This document shows, piece after piece, positions 1 through 6,789 of a DNA stretch of 6,928 bases. The translations under genes and the position numbers were made by a program. This DNA is from Pseudomonadota bacterium (lineage in GTDB: Bacteria > Pseudomonadota > Alphaproteobacteria > Sphingomonadales > SMXR01). The stretch lies in contig JACZYI010000103.1 of assembly GCA_022571175.1 (NCBI GenBank), positions 1 to 6,928 on the forward strand. The letters are read 5' to 3'. The notes under the pieces were generated by a model, which made no database searches, had not been told where the DNA came from, and saw nothing but the letters and a program-made list of their open reading frames with translations. The stretch's first letter is position 1. Every line of letters begins with the position of its first letter.

Positions 1-834
1 TCTTTGGTTATTGAGACAAACCGGATGATTGACGCCAATCGACGCCATGTGGACGCGCATAAAAAGGCTGCTTTGGAATTACGGGAAGCCAAGGAATCTG
101 CCGATGCCGCCAGCCAAGCCAAATCCTCATTTTTGGCTAATATGAGTCATGAGCTCCGAACACCGCTGAACGCCATTATTGGTTTTACAACCATCATGAG
201 GGATGAGATGTTCGGCCCACTGGAAAATGAGCGTTATAAGGGATATGTAAAAGATATTCAGGAAGCTGGTACCCACCTGGCTTCCATTCTTGGGAATATA
301 CTGGATTTGGCCAAGGTCGAAGCCAGGGAACTCAAGCTCCAACCTGAGAAAATTGATATTCAAGAAATACTGAAGTCCTGCTTTGCTATGCTCAATGTGC
401 TAGCCAAGGAAGGTGGACTTAGCCTGAATGTGGAGCTCGAAAATGGTTTGCCGGTGCTGGAAGCTGACCGGCTCAGGCTGAAACAAATTCTGATCAACCT
501 CATATCAAACGCGATAAAATTTACGCCTGAAAAGGGGAGTGTCACGGTCACTGTGGTTCGCCAAAAAGAATCTCATGTTAAATTCACGGTTTCTGATACG
601 GGCCCTGGAATTCCGGCTGACAGGTTGGAGGATGTACTCAAGCCCTTCATCCAATCCAGCATGACCCTGCCAACCACCAATCAAGGGGTCGGGCTTGGCT
701 TGGCTCTTTCAAAATCTCTGGTGGAATTGCATGGGGGCAAGCTTTCAATCCATTCAAAGGTGGGCGAGGGCACATCGGTTGAAGTGGTGCTGCCCATTAA
801 TGCCCAAGACACATCAAACGAAATTGAAGACTAA
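1..834 (+). CDS. Sensor histidine kinase, C-terminal part (PleC/DivJ-like HisKA + HATPase_c)
   Basis: This is the 3' end of a two-component sensor kinase; the frame is open through base 1, so the true start and the sensing domain lie to the left. Numbering residues from the TTG at base 4, a charged, probably coiled-coil linker (about 1-40) leads into the HisKA dimerisation domain. Its H-box is HELRTPLNAIIGF, with the phospho-accepting His at 49. The ATPase domain follows: N-box LINLISNAIKFTP (Asn169), G1 box DTGPGIP (198-204), an F-box-like KPF (213-215) and G2 box GVGLGLAL (228-235). All residues needed for ATP binding and autophosphorylation are present. The helix after the H-box (MRDEMFGPL, then ILDLAKVEA) is typical of alphaproteobacterial PleC/DivJ-type kinases. 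The protein ends soon after the ATPase fold, so there is no C-terminal receiver domain. The partner regulator is not in the window. Family assignment is firm; the specific role is unknown. Confidence 0.93.
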   Translation, partial: SLVIETNRMIDANRRHVDAHKKAALELREAKESADAASQAKSSFLANMSHELRTPLNAIIGFTTIMRDEMFGPLENERYKGYVKDIQEAGTHLASILGNILDLAKVEARELKLQPEKIDIQEILKSCFAMLNVLAKEGGLSLNVELENGLPVLEADRLRLKQILINLISNAIKFTPEKGSVTVTVVRQKESHVKFTVSDTGPGIPADRLEDVLKPFIQSSMTLPTTNQGVGLGLALSKSLVELHGGKLSIHSKVGEGTSVEVVLPINAQDTSNEIED

Positions 835-850
835 GCCATCAGCCGTATTA

Positions 851-886
851 TTGCATTGACGGATCATCTCCATCAGCAAATTTTTT
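851..886 (+). terminator. Probable rho-independent terminator after the histidine kinase
   Basis: An interrupted stem starts 17 bases past the kinase stop codon. TTGC (851-854) pairs with GCAA (876-879), TGA (857-859) with TCA (873-875), and GGA (861-863) with TCC (869-871). There is a two-base bulge, one C/A mismatch and a TCATC loop. A single A and six T (881-886) follow directly, as expected for an intrinsic terminator. The stem is imperfect and only moderately GC-rich, so its efficiency is uncertain. Confidence 0.5.
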
Positions 887-915
887 GACCATTGCAATAA
901 TCCCATTAATCTAAT
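885..915 (+). promoter_or_regulatory. Possible sigma70-type promoter for ettA
   Basis: TTGACC (885-890) matches five of six bases of the -35 consensus and TCTAAT (910-915) matches five of six of the -10. The spacing of 19 is longer than the ideal 17. The -35 box shares its first bases with the T-tract of the preceding terminator, so kinase transcription would end exactly where ettA transcription is set up. This rests on consensus matching only. Confidence 0.33.
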
Positions 916-956
916 ATCTGAACGGCCTGTCATAACAGCCAGCCTGGAGAAAACGC

Positions 957-2636
957 ATGTCGGCGAATGAATTTGTCTTTCACCTGAGGGGTCTGAACAA
1001 GTCCTTTCCCGGGGGAAAGCATGTGCTGAAGGATATTTTTCTCGATTTTTTACCCGGTGCCAAAATCGGTATTATCGGTGTCAACGGATCGGGCAAGACC
1101 ACGCTCATGCGCATAATTGCTGGCCTTGACCCGGACTTTACCGGCGAAGCCTGGCCCGAAAAAGGGGTTAAGATTGGCTATTTGTCACAGGAGCCTGAAC
1201 TTGACCCAACAAAAAATGTCATCGGCAATGTCACTGATGGTGTGGCGGAAATAAAATCATTGCTGGATCGCTTTCAAGAGGTGTCAGAAAAATTTGCCGA
1301 GGAAATCAGCGATGACGAAATGAATGCCCTGATGGAAGAACAGGGTGAATTACAGGAGCAGATCGAGGCGGTGAACGGCTGGGAGCTGGACCAGCGGCTG
1401 GAGCTCGCTATGGACGCTCTCCGATGTCCCCCCGCCGATGCCGATGTTACAACCTTATCCGGCGGTGAGCGACGACGGGTTGCGCTGTGCCGCCTGCTGC
1501 TGGAAAAGCCCGACATTCTGCTTTTGGATGAGCCGACAAATCATCTGGATGCAGAATCCGTGGCCTGGTTAGAGCGCTATTTGAAGGAATATTCCGGCAC
1601 GGTCATTCTGGTTACCCATGACCGTTATTTTCTCGATAATGTTGTGGTCTGGATTCTGGAACTTGACCGTGGCCAGGGCATACCCTTCAAGGGCAATTAT
1701 TCAGCCTGGTTGGAGGCCAAGGAGAAGCGTCTGGGTCAGGAAGGGAAGTCAGAAGAATCCCGCCAAAAAGCCCTCAAAAGCGAGCTCGACTGGATACGGT
1801 CTTCGCCCCGGGCCAGACAGGCTAAATCGAAGGCCCGCATCCGGGCCTATGAAGACCTGGTCAGCCAGTCGCAGGAGGCGCGCGGCCGCAGTGCGCAAAT
1901 CATGATTCAGCCAGCCGAGAGACTTGGGGGTGATGTCATCATCGCCAAGGACTTGTGCAAAGGTTTTGGTGACAAGCTGTTGATGGAGAATTTGAACTTC
2001 CGGCTGCCGCCCGGTGGTATTGTGGGTGTGATTGGTCCGAACGGGGCCGGTAAAACCACATTATTTAATATGCTGGTTGGCACGGAACAACCAGACAGCG
2101 GCTCGCTTGTCCTCGGTCAGACCGTTGATATCGCCTATGTTGATCAGTCACGGGACGCGCTGGACCCGGCAAAAACCGTGTGGGAAGAAATATCGGGTGG
2201 CTATGATGTGATTGAGTTTGGTAAATCCGAAATGCCAAGCCGGGCCTATGTGGGGGCTTTTAATTTCAGGGGCTCGGATCAACAGAAAAAAGTTGGACAA
2301 TTATCGGGCGGCGAGCGAAATCGCGTCCATCTGGCCAAGCTTCTGAAAAAAGGTGGCAATGTGTTGTTACTTGATGAGCCCACAAACGATCTGGATGTGG
2401 AAACCCTGCGCGCGCTTGAAGAAGCTCTTGAAAAATTCGCGGGCTGCGTGGTTATCATCACCCATGACCGCTTTTTTCTCGATCGGTTGGCCACTCATAT
2501 CCTGGCCTTTGTAGGAGACAGCCATGTGGAATGGTTTGAGGGCAATTTCGACGATTACGAGCAAGACAAGAAACGTCGGCTGGGGGATGCCGCGGTAGAA
2601 CCCCACCGTATCAAATTCAAGAAATTCGAACGATAA
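957..2636 (+). CDS. ettA: Energy-dependent translational throttle protein EttA (ABC-F ATPase)
   Basis: EttA is a soluble ABC-F protein that binds the ribosomal E site and controls entry into the elongation cycle according to the ATP/ADP ratio. This copy has 559 residues, close to the 555 of E. coli, and looks complete. First ABC domain: Walker A GVNGSGKTT (41-49), signature LSGGERRRVALCRLLL (Ser168), Walker B DILLLDEPTNHLD (186-198) and switch THDRYFLDN. The acidic segment at about 95-145 sits where the EttA arm lies. The charged linker between domains (about 245-310, with SKARIRAYEDL) matches the P-site tRNA interaction motif region. Second domain: Walker A GPNGAGKTT (360-368), signature LSGGERNRVHLAKLL (Ser450), Walker B LLLDEPTNDLD with Glu474. 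The family-typical EMPSRAYVGAFNF and the C-terminal LGDAAVEPHRIKFKK support EttA over Uup or YheS. There are no membrane segments. GGAGA (946-950), six bases before the ATG, fixes the start. All catalytic residues are intact. Confidence 0.97.
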   Translation: MSANEFVFHLRGLNKSFPGGKHVLKDIFLDFLPGAKIGIIGVNGSGKTTLMRIIAGLDPDFTGEAWPEKGVKIGYLSQEPELDPTKNVIGNVTDGVAEIKSLLDRFQEVSEKFAEEISDDEMNALMEEQGELQEQIEAVNGWELDQRLELAMDALRCPPADADVTTLSGGERRRVALCRLLLEKPDILLLDEPTNHLDAESVAWLERYLKEYSGTVILVTHDRYFLDNVVVWILELDRGQGIPFKGNYSAWLEAKEKRLGQEGKSEESRQKALKSELDWIRSSPRARQAKSKARIRAYEDLVSQSQEARGRSAQIMIQPAERLGGDVIIAKDLCKGFGDKLLMENLNFRLPPGGIVGVIGPNGAGKTTLFNMLVGTEQPDSGSLVLGQTVDIAYVDQSRDALDPAKTVWEEISGGYDVIEFGKSEMPSRAYVGAFNFRGSDQQKKVGQLSGGERNRVHLAKLLKKGGNVLLLDEPTNDLDVETLRALEEALEKFAGCVVIITHDRFFLDRLATHILAFVGDSHVEWFEGNFDDYEQDKKRRLGDAAVEPHRIKFKKFER

Positions 2637-2651
2637 GCCCTGGTCCTGTCT

Positions 2652-5108
2652 TTATTCGTATCGTAAAACGTTTGCGGGATGGGTTTGTGCGGTTTTGACT
2701 GCATGCACAATGACGGTGACCCATGCAATCGCCAGCGTCATCACACCCGCACCGATTATAAGGGTGAAGTCAACATTGATGCGATCCGGGAAAAATTCCA
2801 GATAACTTTGCATTCCCCATGTGCCCAGCGGAAGGCCAATAATCAATGCCAGCCCTACGGGCTTTGAGAACTGCCACATGAGATTTTGCACCAATTGAAA
2901 AGTGCGCGCGCCCATGACCTTTCGAATGCCCATCTCCTTGCGTCTGGATGCGGCCAGAAAAGCAGCCAGTGCGTATAACCCGGTTGCGGCCAATATGACG
3001 GCAATGATGGCGATGCTCAGAAATCCTGCCCTGACCTGGCGAAGCCCCTCCATGGCAGCATCTCTCGCTTGGGACAACATTTGCACTTCCACAGGTGCGG
3101 TCGGCACAATTTCTTTCCAGACGGCTTCAATGGCGGCGAGGTCAACCATCGTATCAGATTGAAATCTGACTATCAGACTATAATGGGCACCCTCCTGGTT
3201 GGAAAAAACAGATGGCCTGAGCTCAGAACCTGGTGTGTTCAACAGGATGTCAGGAATTATGCCCACAATGGTTAGGGGTTGTGGCTGCTGATCCGGGCCT
3301 CGTTGTTTCAGAAAAAGCTGACCGATTGCCTCACCCGGACTTGAAAATCCAAGCCGCTTGTAACCGGATTCATTAATGATCACATTTACCCCAATGATCT
3401 CCGGGTTGTCGAATTCCTCCAGGGTCAAAAAATCATCGCCCCGCGATTCTTCCAGATTTCGGCCGGCCAGAAGGGGAATGTCCAGGAGGGGAAAATAATT
3501 CGGATCAATGGCAATGATCTGCATACGAAATGGGTCCTCACCACTTTCTGGTGTATTGAATGTACTGATATTGGTTTCGCCAGAAAAGGGCGTCAAATTT
3601 GTCCGTGAGACCATATCTACAGCGGGCAATCGTTCAAGCGCCTTAATCAGAACATCCATTTTATCCAGACTTTCTTGCTCAGAGAGACCTTCTATGCTGA
3701 CAATTCGATCGGTTTCAAATTCTGGTGCCTGTTCCATTAAATAGGTATTTTGTCGATTTACTACACCGACAGCCAATACCAGCGCGGTCACTACAACAAA
3801 TTGTAGGCTGGTCAGTATCTTCCTGAGCCAGCCAGCCGAATGGCCCATATGCATGGTGCGATGCAGCGACATGTTGTGGCCGAGGCCAGACAAAAGAAAG
3901 ATCGGGTAACTGACCGATAGGAAGGCAACAGTAACTGTTGTTGCGGTCAGTAAAACAATCATTTGTGTGTCCATCATGTTGAATAAGCTAAATTCCCTGT
4001 CGGTAAGCGAAGACACAAAAGGCAAGAGCGCTATCAACGCACCAAAGGCCATGATCAAAGCCAAAATAGTGGTAGCGAAGCTCTCGCCCAAAAACTGGAC
4101 GATCAAATGTTTGCGGGTCGCCCCCATCACCCGGCGAAGGCCAATTTCCCGCGAACGATCTATCATGCGGGCAGTGTTGAGGCTGATCGCATTCATGATA
4201 GCAATGATCAGGATCATCAGGCCGATGGCCTCTGCTATAAGAAGACCGGGAATGCCCTGATCAGCCCATATATTCAAATTCATGTCTCCCAAATCCCGGA
4301 GCAATGAACGATCCACAAATCCCTTCATGCGCTCGGTAATCCGGTCCATCATCAGGGTAGTCATATCCCGCTCCAGCAAGCGACGATCAGTGCCTTCTGC
4401 CAATAATAAATAAGTCTGAACTCTGGAAGAGATAGAGGTCCATGTATTATCCAGATCACTGTCGGTCAAACGCTCATACACGCTGGTATCTGCGATCAGC
4501 CCAAAGGACCGCACCCCGTCACCAAATCTGGTCACAAAATGGCTATTAAGTGGCAGATCCTCGTAGACGCCTGTAACTTCAAGAATTTGACCGTCGGTCA
4601 AGGTGAAAGTCTCACCCAACACATCCACTCTACCAAAGAATCCCATTGCCTCTGTTTCACTTAGCAAGAGAATATCGGTGCGGCTGCCAAAATCCTGTGC
4701 TCCACCAATGATGAAATTCAGGTCAAAAATATCAAAAAAATCAGGATTTACGAAGCGGATCCATCGTCGGAAGAAATCTGCTCCCAGCTGAATCGGGCGT
4801 TCATCTGTAACAATATGGCTAGCGGCCAAAACCTCGGAGAAATTCTCTTTGGCCAAAAGGCGAGTGCCGTAAAAGGTTTGGAAAATCTGATCTGCTGCGA
4901 ATCCGGATCCTTCTGCAATCCCGACATAGGGTACTACAATATCCGCGGAATTCTCAAAAAACCGGTCGTAATTCCGCTCATAATGGGCAAACGCAAAGGC
5001 AAAAGTGAAAATGACAAAGCCCGTTACTAGCCCGAGAAGATTGATTGCTGTGCTGGCGGAATCTTTAAGTGCCGACCGATAGGCCGTTACCAGGATGCTC
5101 TTGAACAT
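2652..5108 (-). CDS. FtsX/MacB-type ABC transporter permease (8 predicted membrane segments)
   Basis: This 818-residue inner-membrane protein has the duplicated FtsX-like layout: membrane helix 1 (about 22-41, then HYERNYDRF), a large periplasmic MacB-type domain, helices 2-4 (about 285-307, 340-362, 382-405), helix 5 (about 427-450), a second periplasmic domain, and helices 6-8 (about 688-713, 748-767, 778-803). Cytoplasmic motifs RSREIGLRRVMGATR and RRKEMGIRKVMGAR recur after helices 2 and 6, and the C-terminus HPANVLRYE is family-typical. Such permeases work with an ATPase of the LolD/MacB type, moving substrates or relaying force in the envelope; the substrate here is unknown. No ATPase gene is adjacent: the neighbouring ettA is a soluble ABC-F protein, not a transport subunit. 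I chose the ATG at 5106-5108 because GGAGA (complement of 5115-5119) lies six bases upstream and MFKSILVTAYRSALKD is a usual family start. An in-frame ATG at 5138 would add ten hydrophilic residues without a good ribosome site. The gene is convergent with ettA (15-base gap) and divergent from the gene at 5297. Confidence 0.92.
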   Translation of the reverse strand: MFKSILVTAYRSALKDSASTAINLLGLVTGFVIFTFAFAFAHYERNYDRFFENSADIVVPYVGIAEGSGFAADQIFQTFYGTRLLAKENFSEVLAASHIVTDERPIQLGADFFRRWIRFVNPDFFDIFDLNFIIGGAQDFGSRTDILLLSETEAMGFFGRVDVLGETFTLTDGQILEVTGVYEDLPLNSHFVTRFGDGVRSFGLIADTSVYERLTDSDLDNTWTSISSRVQTYLLLAEGTDRRLLERDMTTLMMDRITERMKGFVDRSLLRDLGDMNLNIWADQGIPGLLIAEAIGLMILIIAIMNAISLNTARMIDRSREIGLRRVMGATRKHLIVQFLGESFATTILALIMAFGALIALLPFVSSLTDREFSLFNMMDTQMIVLLTATTVTVAFLSVSYPIFLLSGLGHNMSLHRTMHMGHSAGWLRKILTSLQFVVVTALVLAVGVVNRQNTYLMEQAPEFETDRIVSIEGLSEQESLDKMDVLIKALERLPAVDMVSRTNLTPFSGETNISTFNTPESGEDPFRMQIIAIDPNYFPLLDIPLLAGRNLEESRGDDFLTLEEFDNPEIIGVNVIINESGYKRLGFSSPGEAIGQLFLKQRGPDQQPQPLTIVGIIPDILLNTPGSELRPSVFSNQEGAHYSLIVRFQSDTMVDLAAIEAVWKEIVPTAPVEVQMLSQARDAAMEGLRQVRAGFLSIAIIAVILAATGLYALAAFLAASRRKEMGIRKVMGARTFQLVQNLMWQFSKPVGLALIIGLPLGTWGMQSYLEFFPDRINVDFTLIIGAGVMTLAIAWVTVIVHAVKTAQTHPANVLRYE

Positions 5109-5150
5109 TTTTATTCTCCATTTATTCTTCTTATCCATTTATTCGCTGTC

Positions 5151-5166
5151 TACTACATACGTAGTA
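5151..5166. promoter_or_regulatory. Inverted repeat, possible operator of the BlaI/MecI/CopY type
   Basis: TACTAC (5151-5156) and GTAGTA (5161-5166) form a perfect six-base inverted repeat around ATAC. BlaI/MecI/CopY-family repressors bind palindromes built on TACA...TGTA. This site would be a full 16-base palindrome of that kind if base 5160 were T instead of C. It lies 43 bases upstream of the chosen permease start. On the - strand a weak -35 (TTGTAT) and -10 (TATGTT), 17 bases apart, would put transcription start close to the repeat, a plausible place for repression. No such regulator gene is in the window. Confidence 0.4.
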
Positions 5167-5216
5167 AAAGCAACATAGAAGCGGGCAACGGGACATACAA
5201 GAAGCAAGACGACAAG

Positions 5217-5254
5217 TTGACGTGATTGACTCTGTGTTAAGCCAATGCCAGCAT
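5217..5254 (+). promoter_or_regulatory. Possible promoter for the tricorn-like gene
   Basis: Two overlapping -35-like hexamers occur here: TTGACG (5217-5222) and TTGACT (5226-5231, five of six consensus bases). Seventeen bases after the second comes CAGCAT (5249-5254), a poor -10 with three matches. The position is right for the gene starting at 5297, but the -10 element is weak and the call is tentative. Confidence 0.25.
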
Positions 5255-5296
5255 GTGCCGCATCAAAAAACTTAAAAGCACAACGGGAGCCTAACG

Positions 5297-6568
5297 ATGA
5301 ATTCCAGCCTTCTGGGCCGCAATTTGCGGCACGCACTTTGGTTTGTTTTCGGCATTCTTTTAATTTGGTCTTTGCCAGCAGCAGCTCAGGACAATCAGGA
5401 CAATAATGAAACCCTGTTGCTGCGCATGCCCGCCATCAGCGCCAACAGCATTGCCTTTGTCTATGCCGGTGACATCTGGCTAGCTGACCGTGATGGTAAT
5501 AATACCCGGCGTTTGACCGTGCATCCCGGTGTTGAATCAGACCCCGAATTCGCGCCTGATGGCAACTGGATTGCGTTCAGCGGTAATTATGAGGGCAACG
5601 GAGATGTCTATGTGGTGAATGTGGCAGGGGGACAGCCTAAACGGCTCACCTATCATCCGTCCAATGATCGGGTGCGCGGATGGAGCAATGATGGCACCAG
5701 CGTGATATTCACCTCAGGCCGGAATCTCAGGTTTGAGCGCGGTGGTCATTTGTTCTCGGTTGCTGTTACGGGAGGGACTATCCATCAATTGCCCATGCCG
5801 ATTGCCTGGGATGGTGCTTATTCTGTCGATGGCACTCGCATCGCCTATCAACCCTTTAATCCCGCTTATTCGGGCGCTTCTGGCTGGAAGCGCTATCGGG
5901 GCGGGACCACGCCCCCCATCTGGCTGTTTGATTTTGAAACGCATGAGATTGAACGCATGCCCCATGACCGGGTCAATGATACGGACCCCATGTGGGTAGG
6001 GGACACAGTTTATTTTCTCTCTGACCGGGATCTCATCGTCAATATTTACGCCTATGAGCCGGGCTCTGGAAATGTTCGCAAAATCACTGATACTACCGGA
6101 TGGGATATGCGCTGGGCCAATGCCACCGATGACGCCATCATTTACCAAATGGGCGGACGCCTTCATATTCTCGATCTGGACACCGAGACCAGTCAAGCTG
6201 TGCCCATCTCAATCAATCCCGATTTACCGGAAACACGAGCCCATTGGGTTCCCGGTGCCCGTTTTATTCAAGGTGCCGATATTTCACCTTCGGGTAAACG
6301 AGCAGTCTTTTCTGCACGTGGTGATATTCTCACCGTGCCAGCTGATAAGGGCGACATCCGCAACCTGACAAACTCAACCTCGGTCCATGATCGCCAACCT
6401 TTATGGTCGCCGGACGGGTCACAGATCGCGTTTGCGGCAAGACTCTCCGGTGAGGGCTCCGAGTGGGCGATCTGGACGATGAACGCGGATGGCAGTGGCC
6501 CGAAGCAGCTGACGGACAATACTGCCAGGGACCTCAATCCTGTGTGGTCGCCTACTCTGTCGGACTGA
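5297..6568 (+). CDS. Secreted tricorn-protease-like beta-propeller protein, truncated (S41 protease part missing)
   Basis: GGGAG (5285-5289), seven bases before the ATG, supports the start. Residues 1-30 form a signal peptide: Arg8/Arg11, a hydrophobic core WFVFGILLIW and a likely cut after AAA (28-30). From about 45, PD40/TolB-like propeller blades follow the tricorn pattern: AFVYAGDIWLADRDG, RRLTVHPGVESDPEFAPDG, GDVYVVN, KRLTYHPSNDRVRGW, then AHWVPGARFIQGADISPSG and KRAVFSARGDILTVPADKG, the entry to the second propeller. Tricorn-family proteins usually run to about 1,050-1,100 residues and carry a PDZ and an S41 serine-protease domain that trims peptides; this one stops at 423, so no catalytic Ser is present. 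From WSPDG (370-374) onward the text changes to a generic PD40 repeat (WTMNADGSGPKQLTDN), with GC at third positions near 76% in a hand count, and ends in an unusual WSPTLSD. The tail is probably joined from another gene, making this a broken or artefactual 3' end. A real stand-alone propeller is less likely. Confidence 0.82.
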   Translation: MNSSLLGRNLRHALWFVFGILLIWSLPAAAQDNQDNNETLLLRMPAISANSIAFVYAGDIWLADRDGNNTRRLTVHPGVESDPEFAPDGNWIAFSGNYEGNGDVYVVNVAGGQPKRLTYHPSNDRVRGWSNDGTSVIFTSGRNLRFERGGHLFSVAVTGGTIHQLPMPIAWDGAYSVDGTRIAYQPFNPAYSGASGWKRYRGGTTPPIWLFDFETHEIERMPHDRVNDTDPMWVGDTVYFLSDRDLIVNIYAYEPGSGNVRKITDTTGWDMRWANATDDAIIYQMGGRLHILDLDTETSQAVPISINPDLPETRAHWVPGARFIQGADISPSGKRAVFSARGDILTVPADKGDIRNLTNSTSVHDRQPLWSPDGSQIAFAARLSGEGSEWAIWTMNADGSGPKQLTDNTARDLNPVWSPTLSD

Positions 6569-6610
6569 GCTTGCGCAGCATTTCCCCTCGGGCCGACCGA
6601 ACAGGTGGTG

Positions 6611-6690
6611 CAAGCTTAGCTCAGCCAGCTGGCTAGCTATGCACGCATGCTTGCAGGCAGCGCAGGTCTGCAAGCTAGCTGACTGTGCAC
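6611..6690. repeat. Palindrome-dense, AGCT-rich block
   Basis: Within 80 bases there are six AGCT tetramers and several perfect palindromes: AAGCTT (6612), the 12-base AGCCAGCTGGCT (6623-6634), GCTAGC (6632 and 6674), TAGCTA (6634), GCATGC (6645) and GTGCAC (6685). GCTTGCAG (6649-6656) and CTGCAAGC (6668-6675) form an eight-base stem with an 11-base loop. CAAGCTTAGCT (6611) is nearly repeated as CAAGCTAGCT (6671). No coding potential is evident. It could be an intergenic structured element or a linker-like artefact. Confidence 0.5.
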
Positions 6691-6744
6691 CGTTGGGTCC
6701 ATTGGGCCGTCCGCCCTATAGGTCGACTAACCCTGCTCGGCCTG

Positions 6745-6759
6745 ACCTGCCTGGCAGGT
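6745..6759 (-). terminator. Short inverted repeat, possible terminator of the Kelch gene
   Basis: ACCTGCC (6745-6751) and GGCAGGT (6753-6759) are perfect inverted copies around one T, giving a GC-rich stem of five or six pairs once a minimal loop is left. It lies about 30 bases downstream of the Kelch stop codon on the - strand. No T-run follows, so it would be a tail-less hairpin at best. Confidence 0.25.
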
Positions 6760-6789
6760 GATCGGCTCCTGAGACCAAACAGACTAAAG

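Noticed and set aside
957..2636. ABC-F gene as ATPase partner of the neighbouring permease
   Set aside because: The motifs, linker and C-terminus are those of EttA, a ribosome-associated factor with two fused ABC domains and no transport role, and the genes are convergent rather than co-transcribed.
2630..2664. ACGATA/TATCGT inverted repeat spanning the convergent stop codons of ettA and the permease, as a bidirectional terminator
   Set aside because: It is only six AT-rich pairs with a 23-base loop and no T-run on either strand, too weak to call a terminator.
5109..5138. Upstream ATG (complement of 5136-5138) as permease start, adding ten residues
   Set aside because: It has no good ribosome binding site and adds a hydrophilic stretch before the family-typical MFKSILVTAYRS. 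The internal ATG at 5108 has GGAGA at ideal spacing.
5139..5336. 65-codon open frame on the - strand ending immediately upstream of the longer permease start
   Set aside because: It runs antisense through the start and signal peptide of the secreted propeller gene, has no visible ribosome site or recognisable domain, and covers the shared promoter region.
5714..6196. 160-codon open frame on the - strand inside the propeller gene
   Set aside because: It is a shadow of the tricorn-like coding frame: it shows no recognisable domain, and the + strand frame shows clear family motifs over the same bases.
6419..6673. 84-codon open frame on the - strand over the propeller tail and palindrome block
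   Set aside because: It is rich in Cys, Arg and Ser without a motif or ribosome site, and overlaps the well-supported PD40 repeat on the + strand. Open frames of this size are expected by chance in GC-rich DNA.
6712..6727. CGCCCTATAG and nearby GTCGAC as proof of vector contamination
   Set aside because: The match is ten bases and the adjoining bases diverge from the known promoter by an indel, so it is kept only as a hint needing a vector screen.
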